Assembly: GCA_017643925.1 (NCBI GenBank)
Contig: JAEPML010000021.1
Span: 1-64,000, forward strand
Length of the DNA stretch: 64,000 nucleotides
Origin: Roseibium sp.
Lineage (GTDB): Bacteria > Pseudomonadota > Alphaproteobacteria > Rhizobiales > Stappiaceae
Direction of reading: 5' to 3'
Shown here: one piece after another, positions 17,427 to 27,230 of the stretch
Position numbering within the stretch: the stretch's first letter is position 1
Layout of the letters: every line of letters starts with the position of its first letter
The notes under the pieces: model-generated
The model's database searches: none
Told to the model about the DNA's origin: nothing
Seen by the model: only the letters and a program-made list of their open reading frames with translations
Made by a program: the position numbers and the translations under genes

Positions 17427-18829
17427 CCGGAACGCGCACCCTCCTCGACAAGCTCTGGGCTGCCCACGAAATCTTGCAGCGCGAGGATGGTGCGTCCTTG
17501 TTGTGGGTCGACCGGCACCTGGTGCATGAGGGTTCGCACCATGCCTTCGGCAAACTCGCGGCACGTGGTGCCAGCGTGGCCGAACCAGACTTGACCTTTG
17601 CCGTGATCGACCATTATGCGCCGACGCGCGGGCGTGACCGGATTGCGGATCCCAAGGTCAAATACATGGTCGAAACCCTGCGCAAGAACGCCCATAGTCA
17701 CGGCTTGCGCCTGTTCGATCTCAAGGATCCCGGACAGGGTATCGTTCATGTGGTCGGTCCCGAACAGGGCCTGACGTTGCCCGGACTTCTGATCAATTGC
17801 GGCGACAGCCACACCTCCACCCATGGTGCCTTCGGGGCGCTGGCCTTCGGCATTGGCGCAACCGAAGTTGCCCACGTTCTGGCCACGCAGACAATCTGGC
17901 AGAAGAAACCGGCGGCCATGCGCATTCGGATCGAAGGGAAACTCGGCCCAGGAGTGAGCGCCAAGGATATTGCGCTCAACTGGATAGCAAGGCTCGGCGC
18001 CGACGGTGCACAGGGACATGCAATCGAATATGCCGGAAGCGCCGTGCGTACGCTTTCCATGGAAGGGCGGATGACCCTTTGCAACCTGTCGATCGAGGGA
18101 GGGGCCCGGTTCGGTCTGATCGCCCCCGACGAAACCACCTATGCCTATTTGCAGGGCCGTCCCCAAGCACCGCAGGGTGCGGACTGGGAAGCCGCTCGGG
18201 CGCATTGGGCCGAATTGAACACCGACGACAAGGCTGTCTTTGACAAGGACATTCTCCTGAATGCAGAAGACATCGCGCCGACCGTGACCTGGGGCACAAG
18301 CCCGGAACAGGCAATTCCCGTCACCGCCACGATCCCCGATCCGAACACGCTCACAAACGGCAAGGCCCAAGGCGCCCGCGACGCGCTCGATTACATGGGA
18401 CTTTCCGCCGGGCGTCCGATTGAAGGCACGCCGGTCGACCAGGTGTTTATCGGCTCTTGCACCAACGGGCGCATAGAGGATCTGCGCCATGCGGCCGCCG
18501 TCCTTGCCGGACGGAAGGCCAAGGTCGCCGGACTGGTATCCCCGGGCTCTGCCCTTGTGAAGGCACAGGCGGAAGAAGAGGGTCTGGACAGGATTTTCGT
18601 CGATGCCGGCCTGGAATGGGCAGACGCGGGTTGCTCCATGTGCGTCGGTATGAACGGTGACCTTGTTGCTCCAGGACAACGGTGCGCCTCTTCCACCAAT
18701 CGCAATTTTCGGGGCCGCCAGGGTCCCGGTGCCCTGACTCACCTCATGTCACCGGCCATGGTTGCGGCAGCGGCCGTCACCGGCACGATCACGGATGTAC
18801 GTCCCCTTCTGGAAGGGCGCGCAACATGA
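17423..18829 (+). CDS. LeuC-like Fe-S hydratase large subunit
   Basis: A 468-residue 3-isopropylmalate dehydratase large-subunit homologue. Cluster ligands appear as FIGSCTNGR and AGCSMCVGMN, with substrate-region motifs VDRHLVHEG, CGDSHTSTHGAFG and STNRNFRGRQG. Close relatives include isopropylmalate isomerase, citraconate/maleate hydratases and 2,3-dimethylmalate dehydratase. Its place in an operon with a GntR regulator and a TRAP transporter, opposite hyuAB and a PrpB-like lyase, argues for a catabolic hydratase, not leucine synthesis. Overlaps gntR and the small subunit by ATGA on either side. Confidence 0.92.
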   Translation: MTGTRTLLDKLWAAHEILQREDGASLLWVDRHLVHEGSHHAFGKLAARGASVAEPDLTFAVIDHYAPTRGRDRIADPKVKYMVETLRKNAHSHGLRLFDLKDPGQGIVHVVGPEQGLTLPGLLINCGDSHTSTHGAFGALAFGIGATEVAHVLATQTIWQKKPAAMRIRIEGKLGPGVSAKDIALNWIARLGADGAQGHAIEYAGSAVRTLSMEGRMTLCNLSIEGGARFGLIAPDETTYAYLQGRPQAPQGADWEAARAHWAELNTDDKAVFDKDILLNAEDIAPTVTWGTSPEQAIPVTATIPDPNTLTNGKAQGARDALDYMGLSAGRPIEGTPVDQVFIGSCTNGRIEDLRHAAAVLAGRKAKVAGLVSPGSALVKAQAEEEGLDRIFVDAGLEWADAGCSMCVGMNGDLVAPGQRCASSTNRNFRGRQGPGALTHLMSPAMVAAAAVTGTITDVRPLLEGRAT

Positions 18830-19446
18830 GCGGTTGGAGCCAGCATCAGGGGCACGTCGTCGCGTTGCCAATCCACAATGTCGACACGGATCAATTGATC
18901 CCCTCGCGTTTCATGTCCACGCCGAGAAGCGAGGGCTATGGCCGCTTTCTGTTGCACGACCTGCGCAGGGACGCCCACGGCGAAACCCATGCGGATTTTC
19001 CGCTGAACCGTCATGGCCATGCCAGCATTCTGGTCACAGGGCGCAATTTTGGCAGCGGTTCTTCGCGAGAAGCGGCCGTCTACGCCCTGGTCGATGCCGG
19101 GATCAGGGCGGTTTTCGCACCGAGTTTCGGCGACATCTTTGCAGGCAATGCCATCAACAACGGTCTTTTGCCCGCCCGGATCAACGAAGAGGAAATGAAC
19201 CTGCTGTTCCAGGGCCTCGCCGACACGGCATTGGCTGCAGAAGTGTGCCTGGAAAAACGTCACCTTCAGATTGGCGACCAGCGGATCGGATTTGATCTCG
19301 ATCCGGGCTGGCGCACCAAGTTGATCAACGGTTGGGACGACATCGACCTGACCCTGTCCCACCGGGACGAAATCGATCGGCACGCACAAGAGCTCAAGCA
19401 GCGTGCGCCGTGGATACGGCCCGCGCAAATCACGAAGAATTCCTGA
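18826..19446 (+). CDS. LeuD-like hydratase small subunit
   Basis: A 206-residue swivel-domain subunit matching LeuD. It shows HNVDTDQLIPSRFM, then ILVTGRNFGSGSSREAAV (the loop that contacts substrate carboxylates) and FGDIFAGNAINNGLLP. It pairs with the LeuC-like gene immediately upstream, with which it shares an ATGA overlap, to make the complete heterodimeric hydratase. In LeuCD-type enzymes, differences near the substrate loop set specificity, but this cannot be read with confidence here. It is followed after 83 bp by the TRAP genes on the same strand. Confidence 0.92.
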   Translation: MSGWSQHQGHVVALPIHNVDTDQLIPSRFMSTPRSEGYGRFLLHDLRRDAHGETHADFPLNRHGHASILVTGRNFGSGSSREAAVYALVDAGIRAVFAPSFGDIFAGNAINNGLLPARINEEEMNLLFQGLADTALAAEVCLEKRHLQIGDQRIGFDLDPGWRTKLINGWDDIDLTLSHRDEIDRHAQELKQRAPWIRPAQITKNS

Positions 19447-19529
19447 TCCAACAGGAGCAGAAAACCTCAGGACAGATCCTGAAAACCAGAGGGAAGCGGC
19501 ACAGGCCGCCCGCAAAGTGGAGTGAGACT

Positions 19530-20543
19530 ATGAAGAGGTTAATACTGGCCGGCCTGCTTGCCGGATCAACACTGTTCAGCGCAACGGCACAGGCGGAAGA
19601 CACGTTGACTGCCGTCCATGCCTTTCCGGAAACACTGATCTACACCAAGAGTTTCCTGTCCTTCGTCGACAAGGTGAACGAGGCTGGCAAGGGCGTGGTC
19701 CAGATCGACGTGCGCGGCGGGCCCGAGGCGATCGGCATGTTCCAGCAGCCCGACGCGGTGCGTGACGGTATTGTCGACATGGTCTATACGCCGGGCTCCT
19801 TCTATGGTGGTGCCCTTCCGGAAAAGGACGCCATGGTGGCTTCCAACCTGACGGCGGTCGAGACCCGCGAGAATGGCGGCATCGAGCTGATCGATCAGAT
19901 CCATCAGGAAAAAATGGGGCTCAAGTATCTCGGCTGGTTCGACAGCGGCGTCTGCTACAATCTGTGGACCCGCAACGAACCCACCTTTGACGAGAACGGC
20001 AACCTGGAAGTCGAAGGCCTGAAACTGCGCGGCAACAACGTCTACAACGCCTTCTTTACCAACTATCTCGGTGCCCAGGTCATCGACCTGCCGACGGGTG
20101 AAGTCTATTCCGCCCTGCAGCGCGGTGTCGTGGACGCCACCGGCTGGACGCAGATCGGCCTGATCGACCTGAAGTGGAACGAATTCCTGAACTACCGGAT
20201 CGAACCCTGCTTCTTCTCCACCGACCTCGGTGTCATCATCAACATGGACAAGTGGAATTCCCTGTCCGATGAATCCAAGAAGATCCTGCAGGATGTTGCC
20301 ATCCAGCACGAAAAGGACAGCGTTGCCGCGCTGCGCGCGAAGCGGGATGAAGACTTTGCCGCTCTGGACGCCGCCGGCATGACCGCCATCTCGCTGGAAG
20401 GCGAAGCCAAGGCCAACTACCTGGCGGCGGCGCGCGAGAAAACCTGGGAGCGCATGAAAGGCCTGATGGAAGAACAACCGGGCGGCACGGGCAACTATGA
20501 CAAGCTGATCGAACTCTTCTACGATCTGAATGCTGCAAAATAA
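19530..20543 (+). CDS. dctP: TRAP transporter solute-binding protein
   Basis: A 337-residue DctP-family periplasmic binding protein. A signal peptide (LILAGLLAGSTLFSATAQA, residues 4-22) precedes the mature domain, and the characteristic QRGVVDATGW motif lies mid-protein, with the ligand-arginine region NYRIEPC further on. ATG at 19530 follows GGAGTGA; the open frame upstream has no signal peptide. It delivers its ligand to the DctQM permease encoded next. From the operon context (LeuCD-like hydratase) the ligand should be a carboxylate of the pathway. Confidence 0.93.
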   Translation: MKRLILAGLLAGSTLFSATAQAEDTLTAVHAFPETLIYTKSFLSFVDKVNEAGKGVVQIDVRGGPEAIGMFQQPDAVRDGIVDMVYTPGSFYGGALPEKDAMVASNLTAVETRENGGIELIDQIHQEKMGLKYLGWFDSGVCYNLWTRNEPTFDENGNLEVEGLKLRGNNVYNAFFTNYLGAQVIDLPTGEVYSALQRGVVDATGWTQIGLIDLKWNEFLNYRIEPCFFSTDLGVIINMDKWNSLSDESKKILQDVAIQHEKDSVAALRAKRDEDFAALDAAGMTAISLEGEAKANYLAAAREKTWERMKGLMEEQPGGTGNYDKLIELFYDLNAAK

Positions 20544-20552
20544 CTGAAACGT

Positions 20553-20576
20553 CAGGCCCGCCCTCCGGCGGGCCTG
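20553..20576 (+). terminator. Intercistronic hairpin after dctP
   Basis: A perfect 10-bp GC-rich stem (20553-20562 with 20567-20576) and a CTCC loop lie 10 bp after the dctP stop and before dctQ. With no U-run, it looks like a partial terminator or mRNA-stabilising hairpin. Such elements commonly keep the binding protein more abundant than the permease. Confidence 0.7.
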
Positions 20577-20600
20577 ATCTTGCCGATCCGGGGCGTGTGC

Positions 20601-21107
20601 ATGACGGCTGTTTCCAGGTTCTACAAGTTTCTGATCGATGCCATGGCGGTGGTTGCGGGAGCCACACTCGTCTGGCTGATGATCTCAGTCGTGGTTTCGG
20701 TCTTGATGCGCAATCTCGGCCTGCAACCCTTTGCATGGCTGTTCACCTCCTCCGAATACGGACTTTTGTACATGACCATGCTCGGCGCCCCCTGGCTCGT
20801 GCGCGAAAAGGGACATGTCCATATCGAGCTGGTCACCTCCGCCATTCCCGACGGCCCGAGGCGTATTGTCAGCCGCCTGGTGGCGCTTGCCTGCGTCCTC
20901 GTTTGCGTGATCCTGGCCTGGCAGGGTCTGGAGCTCTTTTTGAAAAACATCGAGCGCGGTGACTACGACACGCGCGCCTACTATTACCCCCGCTGGCTGC
21001 TGACGATCACCTTTCCGCTCAGCTTCGGCCTGATGGCGGCTGAATTCATGCGCTTCGTTGTCGGTTCGGAGCTGATGCACACCGGTGAAGCGGGGATTCA
21101 CGAATAA
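20601..21107 (+). CDS. dctQ: TRAP transporter small permease
   Basis: A 168-residue DctQ-family membrane protein with four predicted transmembrane segments (about residues 10-35, 50-70, 88-110, 130-150). It shows the usual REKGHVHIELV loop after the second helix. It associates with DctM to form the sodium-dependent TRAP permease. ATG at 20601 is chosen because the in-frame extension upstream runs into the dctP hairpin. The stop overlaps the dctM start as TAATG, indicating coupled translation. Confidence 0.92.
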   Translation: MTAVSRFYKFLIDAMAVVAGATLVWLMISVVVSVLMRNLGLQPFAWLFTSSEYGLLYMTMLGAPWLVREKGHVHIELVTSAIPDGPRRIVSRLVALACVLVCVILAWQGLELFLKNIERGDYDTRAYYYPRWLLTITFPLSFGLMAAEFMRFVVGSELMHTGEAGIHE

Positions 21108-22414
21108 TGGAATGGTACGAAGCCCTTGCCCTGCTCCTGGGCGTGATCGTCTTCCTCATGGCCATGGGCATGCCCGTCGCCTTGGCATTTCTGGCGGCCA
21201 ATATCGTCGGCGCCTGGGTTTTCATGGGCGGTGAACGCGGTATCGGGCAGCTTCTGAACAACGGCCTCGGGTCTCTCACCAAGTTCGCGCTCGTGCCAAT
21301 ACCGCTGTTTCTGCTGATGGGGGAGATCTTCTTCCACACCGGCCTCGGCGGGCGCATGTTCAACGCCATCGACAAGCTGCTCGGGCGGCTCTCCGGCCGA
21401 TTGAGCTACGTCACCGTTCTCGGAGGCACGGCCTTCTCGACGCTGTCCGGCTCCTCCATGGGCTCCACCGCCCTGCTCGGCTCGCTGATGGTTCCGGAAA
21501 TGAACCAGCGCGGATACAAGACCCACATGAGCATCGGCCCGATCCTCGGCACTGGTGGTCTTGCCATCATCATTCCGCCCTCGGCCCTGGCGGTTCTCCT
21601 GGCCACATTGGCTCAGATCGATGTCGGCGCCCTCCTGATTGCCGGTGTTATTCCCGGGCTGATCCTGGCCGGCTTCTATATCGCCACGATCTGGTTGCAG
21701 ACCAGGCTCGATCCCGATGCAGCCCCAGCCTATGACGTCGAGCCGCTCTCCCTGTGGAGCAAGATTTCCCTTCTGATGCGGGAAGTCGTGCCGATGGTCG
21801 GCGTCATGGTCGTGATCATCATCCTGATGATAAACGGCTTCGTCACCCCGTCCGAGGCGGCCGCCTTCGGTGCCCTCGGCGTGCTGATCCTGGCCGCAAT
21901 CTTCCGTTGCCTGACCTGGGAAGCGATGCGCAAATCCGTCACGGGCGCCCTCAAGGTCACGCTGATGGCCTATCTGATCGTCTTTGGATCGGCGACCTTC
22001 AGCCAGCTCCTGGCCTTTTCCGGAGCTTCCCGGGGCCTCGTCAACTGGGCCATTTCCTTCGAGCTGGCCCCGATTGCCATGCTCATGGTGATGTTCGCCG
22101 TCTTGCTGCTGCTCGGCATGTTCATGGAACAGATCTCCATGATGCTCCTCACCGTGCCGATCTTCTTCCCGCTGGCCATGAGCCTTGGCTACGATCCGAT
22201 CTGGTTCGGCCTGATCATGTTGCTGGCCCTGGAAATCAGCTTCACGACACCACCTTTCGGACTGCTGCTCTTTGTCATGAAGGGGGTCGCTCCACCCGGC
22301 ACGACCATGCGCACCATCTATACGTCAGCCTTCCCCTTCATCGGCTGCTCACTGCTGCTGGTCGCCCTGCTGGTGCTGTTCCCGAAAATCGCATTGTGGC
22401 TCCCGGGACTTTGA
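21107..22414 (+). CDS. dctM: TRAP transporter large permease
   Basis: A 435-residue DctM-family protein with about 12 hydrophobic segments. Family features are visible: MGMPVALAFL near the start, SGSSMGSTALLGSLMVPEM in the first half, GGLAIIIPPSALAVL at the substrate region, and GMFMEQISMMLLTVPIFFP in the second half. It is the sodium-driven translocation subunit. It is the last gene of the rightward operon gntR-leuC-leuD-dctPQM; a gene-free stretch follows. Confidence 0.94.
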   Translation: MEWYEALALLLGVIVFLMAMGMPVALAFLAANIVGAWVFMGGERGIGQLLNNGLGSLTKFALVPIPLFLLMGEIFFHTGLGGRMFNAIDKLLGRLSGRLSYVTVLGGTAFSTLSGSSMGSTALLGSLMVPEMNQRGYKTHMSIGPILGTGGLAIIIPPSALAVLLATLAQIDVGALLIAGVIPGLILAGFYIATIWLQTRLDPDAAPAYDVEPLSLWSKISLLMREVVPMVGVMVVIIILMINGFVTPSEAAAFGALGVLILAAIFRCLTWEAMRKSVTGALKVTLMAYLIVFGSATFSQLLAFSGASRGLVNWAISFELAPIAMLMVMFAVLLLLGMFMEQISMMLLTVPIFFPLAMSLGYDPIWFGLIMLLALEISFTTPPFGLLLFVMKGVAPPGTTMRTIYTSAFPFIGCSLLLVALLVLFPKIALWLPGL

Positions 22415-22928
22415 GGGCGAACAACTTCGGACACCCGGCTAGCATCTAAGGGCCAGAAAACGAGATCTCGCCCCGGACGGCACGCCTTGAACCTGCAAGC
22501 CGTATCTGCATTGACCTGCACGTCCATGCGGTTTGCGCGTGATGAGCTGCGGGGGCGAAGTGATGAGCCCGGAGGAACTTTCACCGGAAACGAAAATATG
22601 AAGCTGATTTTGAGAGAAAGAGATTTCCCCTGGCTTCCAACCGTTCCGGGACTCTCTTGGTTCTCCATTGCCCACAACACGCCGACGGCCTGCCTCAAGA
22701 CAGGAGGATCTCGCAACATGGTTCGGGGTGAGCCCGTGAACTCTGAGACCCTGGCCTACCAATACAGTGCTCCGATCGAATTGAAATCGTGAGCAAAACC
22801 CTTTTTTATGAGTTCGATTTATCCGTTCCCGCAGTTCAGTTTGGGCGCGTGGATTGCTCGTGCCTTACACGGGTAACGTTGTTCGATATTAGACCTGCAA
22901 ACGGCCTAACAGTGTTGAAGGAAATCAC
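22415..22928. other. Gene-free stretch before the LuxR gene
   Basis: About 510 bases between dctM and the luxR-type gene. One open frame (22487-22792) has no recognisable similarity and no ribosome-binding site. The final bases carry the luxR ribosome-binding site (GAAGGAA). No clear terminator, repeat or RNA gene was seen. Confidence 0.4.
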
Positions 22929-23690
22929 ATGGACTCTGAACGTATTGCGTCCGCAATCAGCTTGTTGGAGGAAAACGACACCGCCCATGGAGTAATCCAG
23001 GCATTTGTCTCGATCATTGACCCCTACGGCTTTCAGGGTTTTGTTGCTGCAGATTACGATGTGAGCGATCGGTGGAAGTTGCTTCTCTACACGTCGATGC
23101 CGGCTTTCTTTGGACCTCTTGACGAGGAAAGCCCCTGGTGGTCCGATGACCCGGCCGTTGCCGAACTCGCCACGGGCACGAACCGGCCCTTTCGCATTGA
23201 AGACGCCTGGGCCAACCCGCTTCCCTCCGCCGCACCACGCTGGAATTATATTGTCGAACAAGGATACGGACGCGGATGGGTGTTTCCCACATCCAAACCG
23301 GGATATGTGGGTGGAGTCCACTTGATCTCGCGGCTTGACGAGGCGGAGATCGCCCAGCAAATCAATTACCTCGGTGAACTGCAATTGCTCGCCACCTATT
23401 GCCATGCCTTCGTGACGGAACGCGACCCGGACGCCGACGACAAAGGCATTGTGCGCAACACGCTCGGGATGCGCCCCTACGACGGACGCAAGGCCAAACT
23501 TGCCCCGCGTGAGGTTAACTGTCTACGCTGGTGTGCCTTCGGCAAGACCGCAGAGGAAATTGGGATCATCGAAGGTATCAGTGTGCACACGGCGCGGGAC
23601 TATTTGCGCTCCGCGATGTCCAAGCTCGACAGTCGCAGCCAGGCGCAGGCCGTCGCACGGGGGCTAAAATACGGGCTCTTCTCGATCTAG
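22929..23690 (+). CDS. LuxR-type regulator without a LuxI partner
   Basis: A 253-residue LuxR-family protein: an N-terminal domain with the size of an autoinducer-binding domain (about residues 15-170), and a C-terminal helix-turn-helix, LAPREVNCLRWCAFGKTAEEIG...SVHTARDYLRSAMSKL, of the GerE/LuxR type. No acyl-homoserine-lactone synthase occurs in the window, so it is an orphan or solo regulator. It may respond to signals from elsewhere on the chromosome, from other cells, or to a non-AHL ligand. Neighbours on both sides are gene-free stretches, so its targets cannot be guessed. Confidence 0.88.
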   Translation: MDSERIASAISLLEENDTAHGVIQAFVSIIDPYGFQGFVAADYDVSDRWKLLLYTSMPAFFGPLDEESPWWSDDPAVAELATGTNRPFRIEDAWANPLPSAAPRWNYIVEQGYGRGWVFPTSKPGYVGGVHLISRLDEAEIAQQINYLGELQLLATYCHAFVTERDPDADDKGIVRNTLGMRPYDGRKAKLAPREVNCLRWCAFGKTAEEIGIIEGISVHTARDYLRSAMSKLDSRSQAQAVARGLKYGLFSI

Positions 23691-24139
23691 AATGGGGTTC
23701 AATTGACCTGACCCGTCAGGACACCTGCAATACGGTGATACGCCGGTCGCATTTCTATCAGCACCCTGCCGCGACCTTGCAACACGACCTGCCAAATCGA
23801 AGCTATCGCCCTCCTCTGAAAACCCGGTTTTGACGGCATGCCCCTCAAAATTGTGGGGGTTGTGCCTTCCAACGCCCCTCGGTTTTTATGGACACGACTG
23901 CAAAAAAGTAGGGGCATCATGCAAAACCGTTTCACGTCGTACCGGTAAAAAATAATATATCTAAGGTCAAGTTGTTGAGTATTATCGACTAAAGCACAAG
24001 GTGTGTTTGCGTTAAAAAACCTTGACCATTTTTTCATCGTAAAGTTTACTGATCTTTTGGGGCAGGATTTTCCATCCTTTTGACTAAGGTTCTACTTGCT
24101 TAATTGAAGGGCGTGCGCGCTTTTCTCCGGGGGCTTGTT
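23691..24139. other. AT-rich gene-free stretch before the autotransporter
   Basis: About 450 bases without a supported gene. The right half is markedly AT-rich (for example 23940-24060), in contrast to the surrounding GC-rich sequence, and must hold the promoter of the autotransporter. A weak stem (CCTGA/TCAGG around 23707-23721) lies just after the LuxR stop. Confidence 0.4.
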
Positions 24140-26548
24140 ATGCGTTTAAAGTTTTCTTTGCTCGGGAAAACACTATTCTCAGTTCGATACTTTTCAAGAA
24201 AAACGACCGGCCTGACCTCAAGCACCCTGATTGCGATGGCTGTGGCCGGAACGGGTTTAGGCCCATTTTTTGCTGCTCCTGCCCATGCCGGCACGAGTTG
24301 CAATGGTGTGTCTGGCTCCTTGACCACACAAATAGGCAACTCGCCTCCGATCACTTATTATGTGAATCTGGACGTCAACAATGGTGACACAATCAGCGGC
24401 ACCGTTTCTCCCTTCCCCAGTATCGCCCACCTTGGTGACGCCACCATTTCCCTTGCAGGTTTTTCAGGATCCGGCGTTGATCCTCAAAGCGCAACAATAT
24501 CGGGAACCGGGGGCAGCTATTCCTTCCCCGTCGTTGAGGACGCAACGGGACAATCAAGGGCGCAGTTGAGGATCGTTGGACCTGGAGCTGGAATTGTTGC
24601 CAGCTACTCCTGCAGTGGCACATCCGATCCAGACCCGGATCCGGCCCCAGATCCAGACCCCGACCCTGATCCAGATCCGGACCCTGATCCCGATCCGGAC
24701 CCAGATCCCGTGGATGAAACGCCCACGAAAAGAACCTCTCTGGAAGAGACCCGGGGGGTTGTTTAGAGCCGGTTTGGAATCTCCGGAACCGACGATTGGC
24801 TTCCGCCCTCAGGACAAGGATCGGAATGGGATGAATTCGATGAAGACAATCCGGACCTCTGGACCTGGAACGGCAATACTGGGCGGTACAACAACAGACG
24901 GTTTGCTGGCGGAGAAAACGAAGATGAAGGCGATGACGGAAATGTGTCAGGCTTAGGCGTTGAGCTTGGTCCAGGCATTTACTTGTTTGACGAAGACACT
25001 TGGCAAGAAGAGCAACTGGCGCAAGCCCGTCGAGAAGGTGCCAGTGAGGAAGAAATCGCCAAGTTACGTTTACAGCTGCAAATCAGTGCGTTGAAATCAA
25101 AAATACAGGATGCAAGATGGGAAGTAAAAGGTGCGGAATCGAGCATACGGCTGGCTCAAGCAATCATCACAGAACAAAAAGCGGATCAAAAAACAGCTAA
25201 AAGTGAAATAAGCATTTTAAAAAAATGGCTTAAGGACGCAACCGACAAAGAGCGCGTCTGGACTAGTGAACTGACGGGATCAATAAAATTTGGAACAGAA
25301 AAGGAATATCTAGAGGATAAAATTAATTATCAGCAGTTTTTGATCGAAAAGGCTCAGTATGTAATCGACTATCAACAGAAGCAAATAGATTTTTCGGAGA
25401 GTAAAAAGCTAAATGCGCAAGCAAAAATAAATACTTATCAGTCAGAAATAAATAGTCTTACTTCTCAGCTCTCAAATTTGATATCATCTTATTGGCCGGT
25501 GCGTTCTTCTGCAGACTATGGTCGGTTGCCAGCAAGACCGCAGACAACACCTGAATACTTTAGCCCTTTCAGTCTCCATACTCTGTCCGAAAACTCGATC
25601 TCTTTTTCCGCGTCGTTGCGGGGCTTGCGCAAGCAACGGGCCGCCAAGGCACGATCTGCATCTACCCGCATTGAAAATGCCTTCGTCGATGCTGGGCGAC
25701 CGGGTTATGTTGACCCGGACCTGCCAGGTTTATTGGGTGACCGCCGTTTCAATGCGTGGATCGATGGGTCCTATACCTGGACAGATGATGACCGGACGGG
25801 CGCCGAAGCCAGCAGCGAGGCAGGCATTGTGCGCGCCGGCCTCCACTACACCTTCCATCCGCGCGTCGGTGTCGGAGGCATCTTCCGATATGCGTTTAAT
25901 GAATCCGACCGGTCAGACCGGTCGGTCACGACTGACGGCGACGGATTCGGGGCCTCGGTCTACTCCCAGGTTCGCCTGCCGTATGGCGCTGTGCTTTCGC
26001 CTGTGTTCGCCTATGAACGGGCCAATACGGACATTGCCATAGCCAATGGGGGCACCACTGTCACGGGAAATTTTGATACGGATATCTTTACCCTCGGCGG
26101 AACACTGAGCCGGCGTTTTCGGGTCGATACCGGCATGAAGAATACCGGCTTCTTTATCGATCCCAACCTGACACTGTCCTATATCGCTGCCAAACGGCGA
26201 CGCTATGTTCGTGACGATGGTGAGGTCATTCCCGGTGAAGACTCAGAACAAGGGACGTTCGTATTCGGCCCAACGATCGGTCTTCAAATCCGGAATGTGA
26301 GCGAGAACATTGCTCTGATCCAACCCACGCTTGGGGTAAACGGGAATTGGAATTTCCTGCGACCGGATTCGTACCTTTCCACCAGCAACACAGTGGTTTC
26401 CACGCCAACAGCCTTTGGCTCGGTCACAGGCGGGTTAAGCGTGGCGCTGACCAACGGTTTAAATGGACAAATCAATGGGACTTATTCCGGCTTTGGATCG
26501 GATGTGACAAGCACTTCGATCTTTGGACGGCTTGCATTGCCCTTCTAG
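24140..26548 (+). pseudogene. Autotransporter interrupted by one in-frame stop
   Basis: Two open segments in the same reading frame, 24140-24766 and 24767-26548, are separated only by a TAG at 24764-24766. The first half has a long signal sequence (cleavage near PAHAG), a short beta-rich region and a run of Asp-Pro dipeptides. The second half continues with an acidic segment, a roughly 170-residue coiled coil encoded by AT-rich DNA (25040-25490), and a C-terminal autotransporter beta-barrel from about 25730 to the terminal phenylalanine (LALPF). The second half alone lacks an export signal, so the intact ancestor was one protein of about 800 residues. Either a nonsense mutation, two compensating indels around 24720-24770, or a sequencing error explains the break. 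Confidence 0.75.
24626..24709 (+). repeat. Asp-Pro dipeptide repeat
   Basis: About 14 consecutive codon pairs encode Asp-Pro (one reads Ala-Pro) between the passenger head and the acidic linker of the autotransporter. The codons vary (gat/gac, ccg/cca/ccc/cct), so the repeat is kept at protein level and is not a fresh DNA slippage product. It would form a stiff extended acidic spacer. Confidence 0.9.
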
Positions 26549-27230
26549 ACTTGGCCGTCATGTCGTATCTCGGTGATCGGCCTGGATATTCCCATTCTTT
26601 CGAGCCTGGTCGAGCGGTTTGGCACGGAGGCCGCTGACATGGGCGTTGTTCTCAAGCGCCTCTTTGGTGCCGCGCTTTGTCGTCCGGGCCACTACCGACC
26701 AGAAAGAGAAATCTTGGAACTTCGTGCCTGACAATATTTGAGGCGGCAAAGTTGAGCTGGAATTTTTGGATATACCGGGAAACACAGGCAGGCCGCATCT
26801 GCGCAAATTCGCCAGTTCCTTGGGCAGAACACGGTCGTTTTCGATCGAAGTTTCAACCTGGTGCGAGTCATTTGCGAGAAAGGTTAAACTCTCCCAACTG
26901 TGAACCGTATTCAGAATTTAGGCTCAATTCAGAGCAGTTAGCTAACACAAACCAATAAGTTTTTGAGCACGCTCAATGCCCTGTGCGGGCTCAAGTTACG
27001 TCTCGAGAGTGCAATCATCGGACTATGGAGCTGTATGACCGGTAGGCTTACCGCCCGCTCCCTCAGCGGCCCAACTCGCCGCACCTCCTGCGTAATCGAT
27101 TAAAATCTGGGTCGAATTCGCCTCAAAATCGCATCGCTAGTTTATCGGGTTGGCAAGACACCCCTGCTTTCATGGCCCATGGATGCACCAGAGGACCGGT
27201 TGCAATGGGCGCCGGAGAGAGAGGTGAAAC
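26549..27230. other. Gene-free stretch between autotransporter and parA
   Basis: About 680 bases with no supported gene; short open frames on both strands have no recognisable similarity. A small inverted repeat, CGGTA-ggct-TACCG at 27040-27053, lies 180 bp upstream of the parA-like gene. It could be a ParA-system operator or partition site, but a single copy is weak evidence. Confidence 0.4.

Noticed and set aside
17423..19446. Leucine-biosynthesis leuCD
   Set aside because: The operon holds gntR and a TRAP transporter and faces hyuAB; no leuA or leuB is present, so a catabolic hydratase is more likely.
22929..23690. Complete LuxI/LuxR quorum-sensing pair
   Set aside because: No acyl-homoserine-lactone synthase gene was found near the luxR-type gene.
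26558..26806. Possible transposase or integrase remnant downstream of the autotransporter
   Set aside because: Both strands give short protein-like frames, but neither has a recognisable motif.
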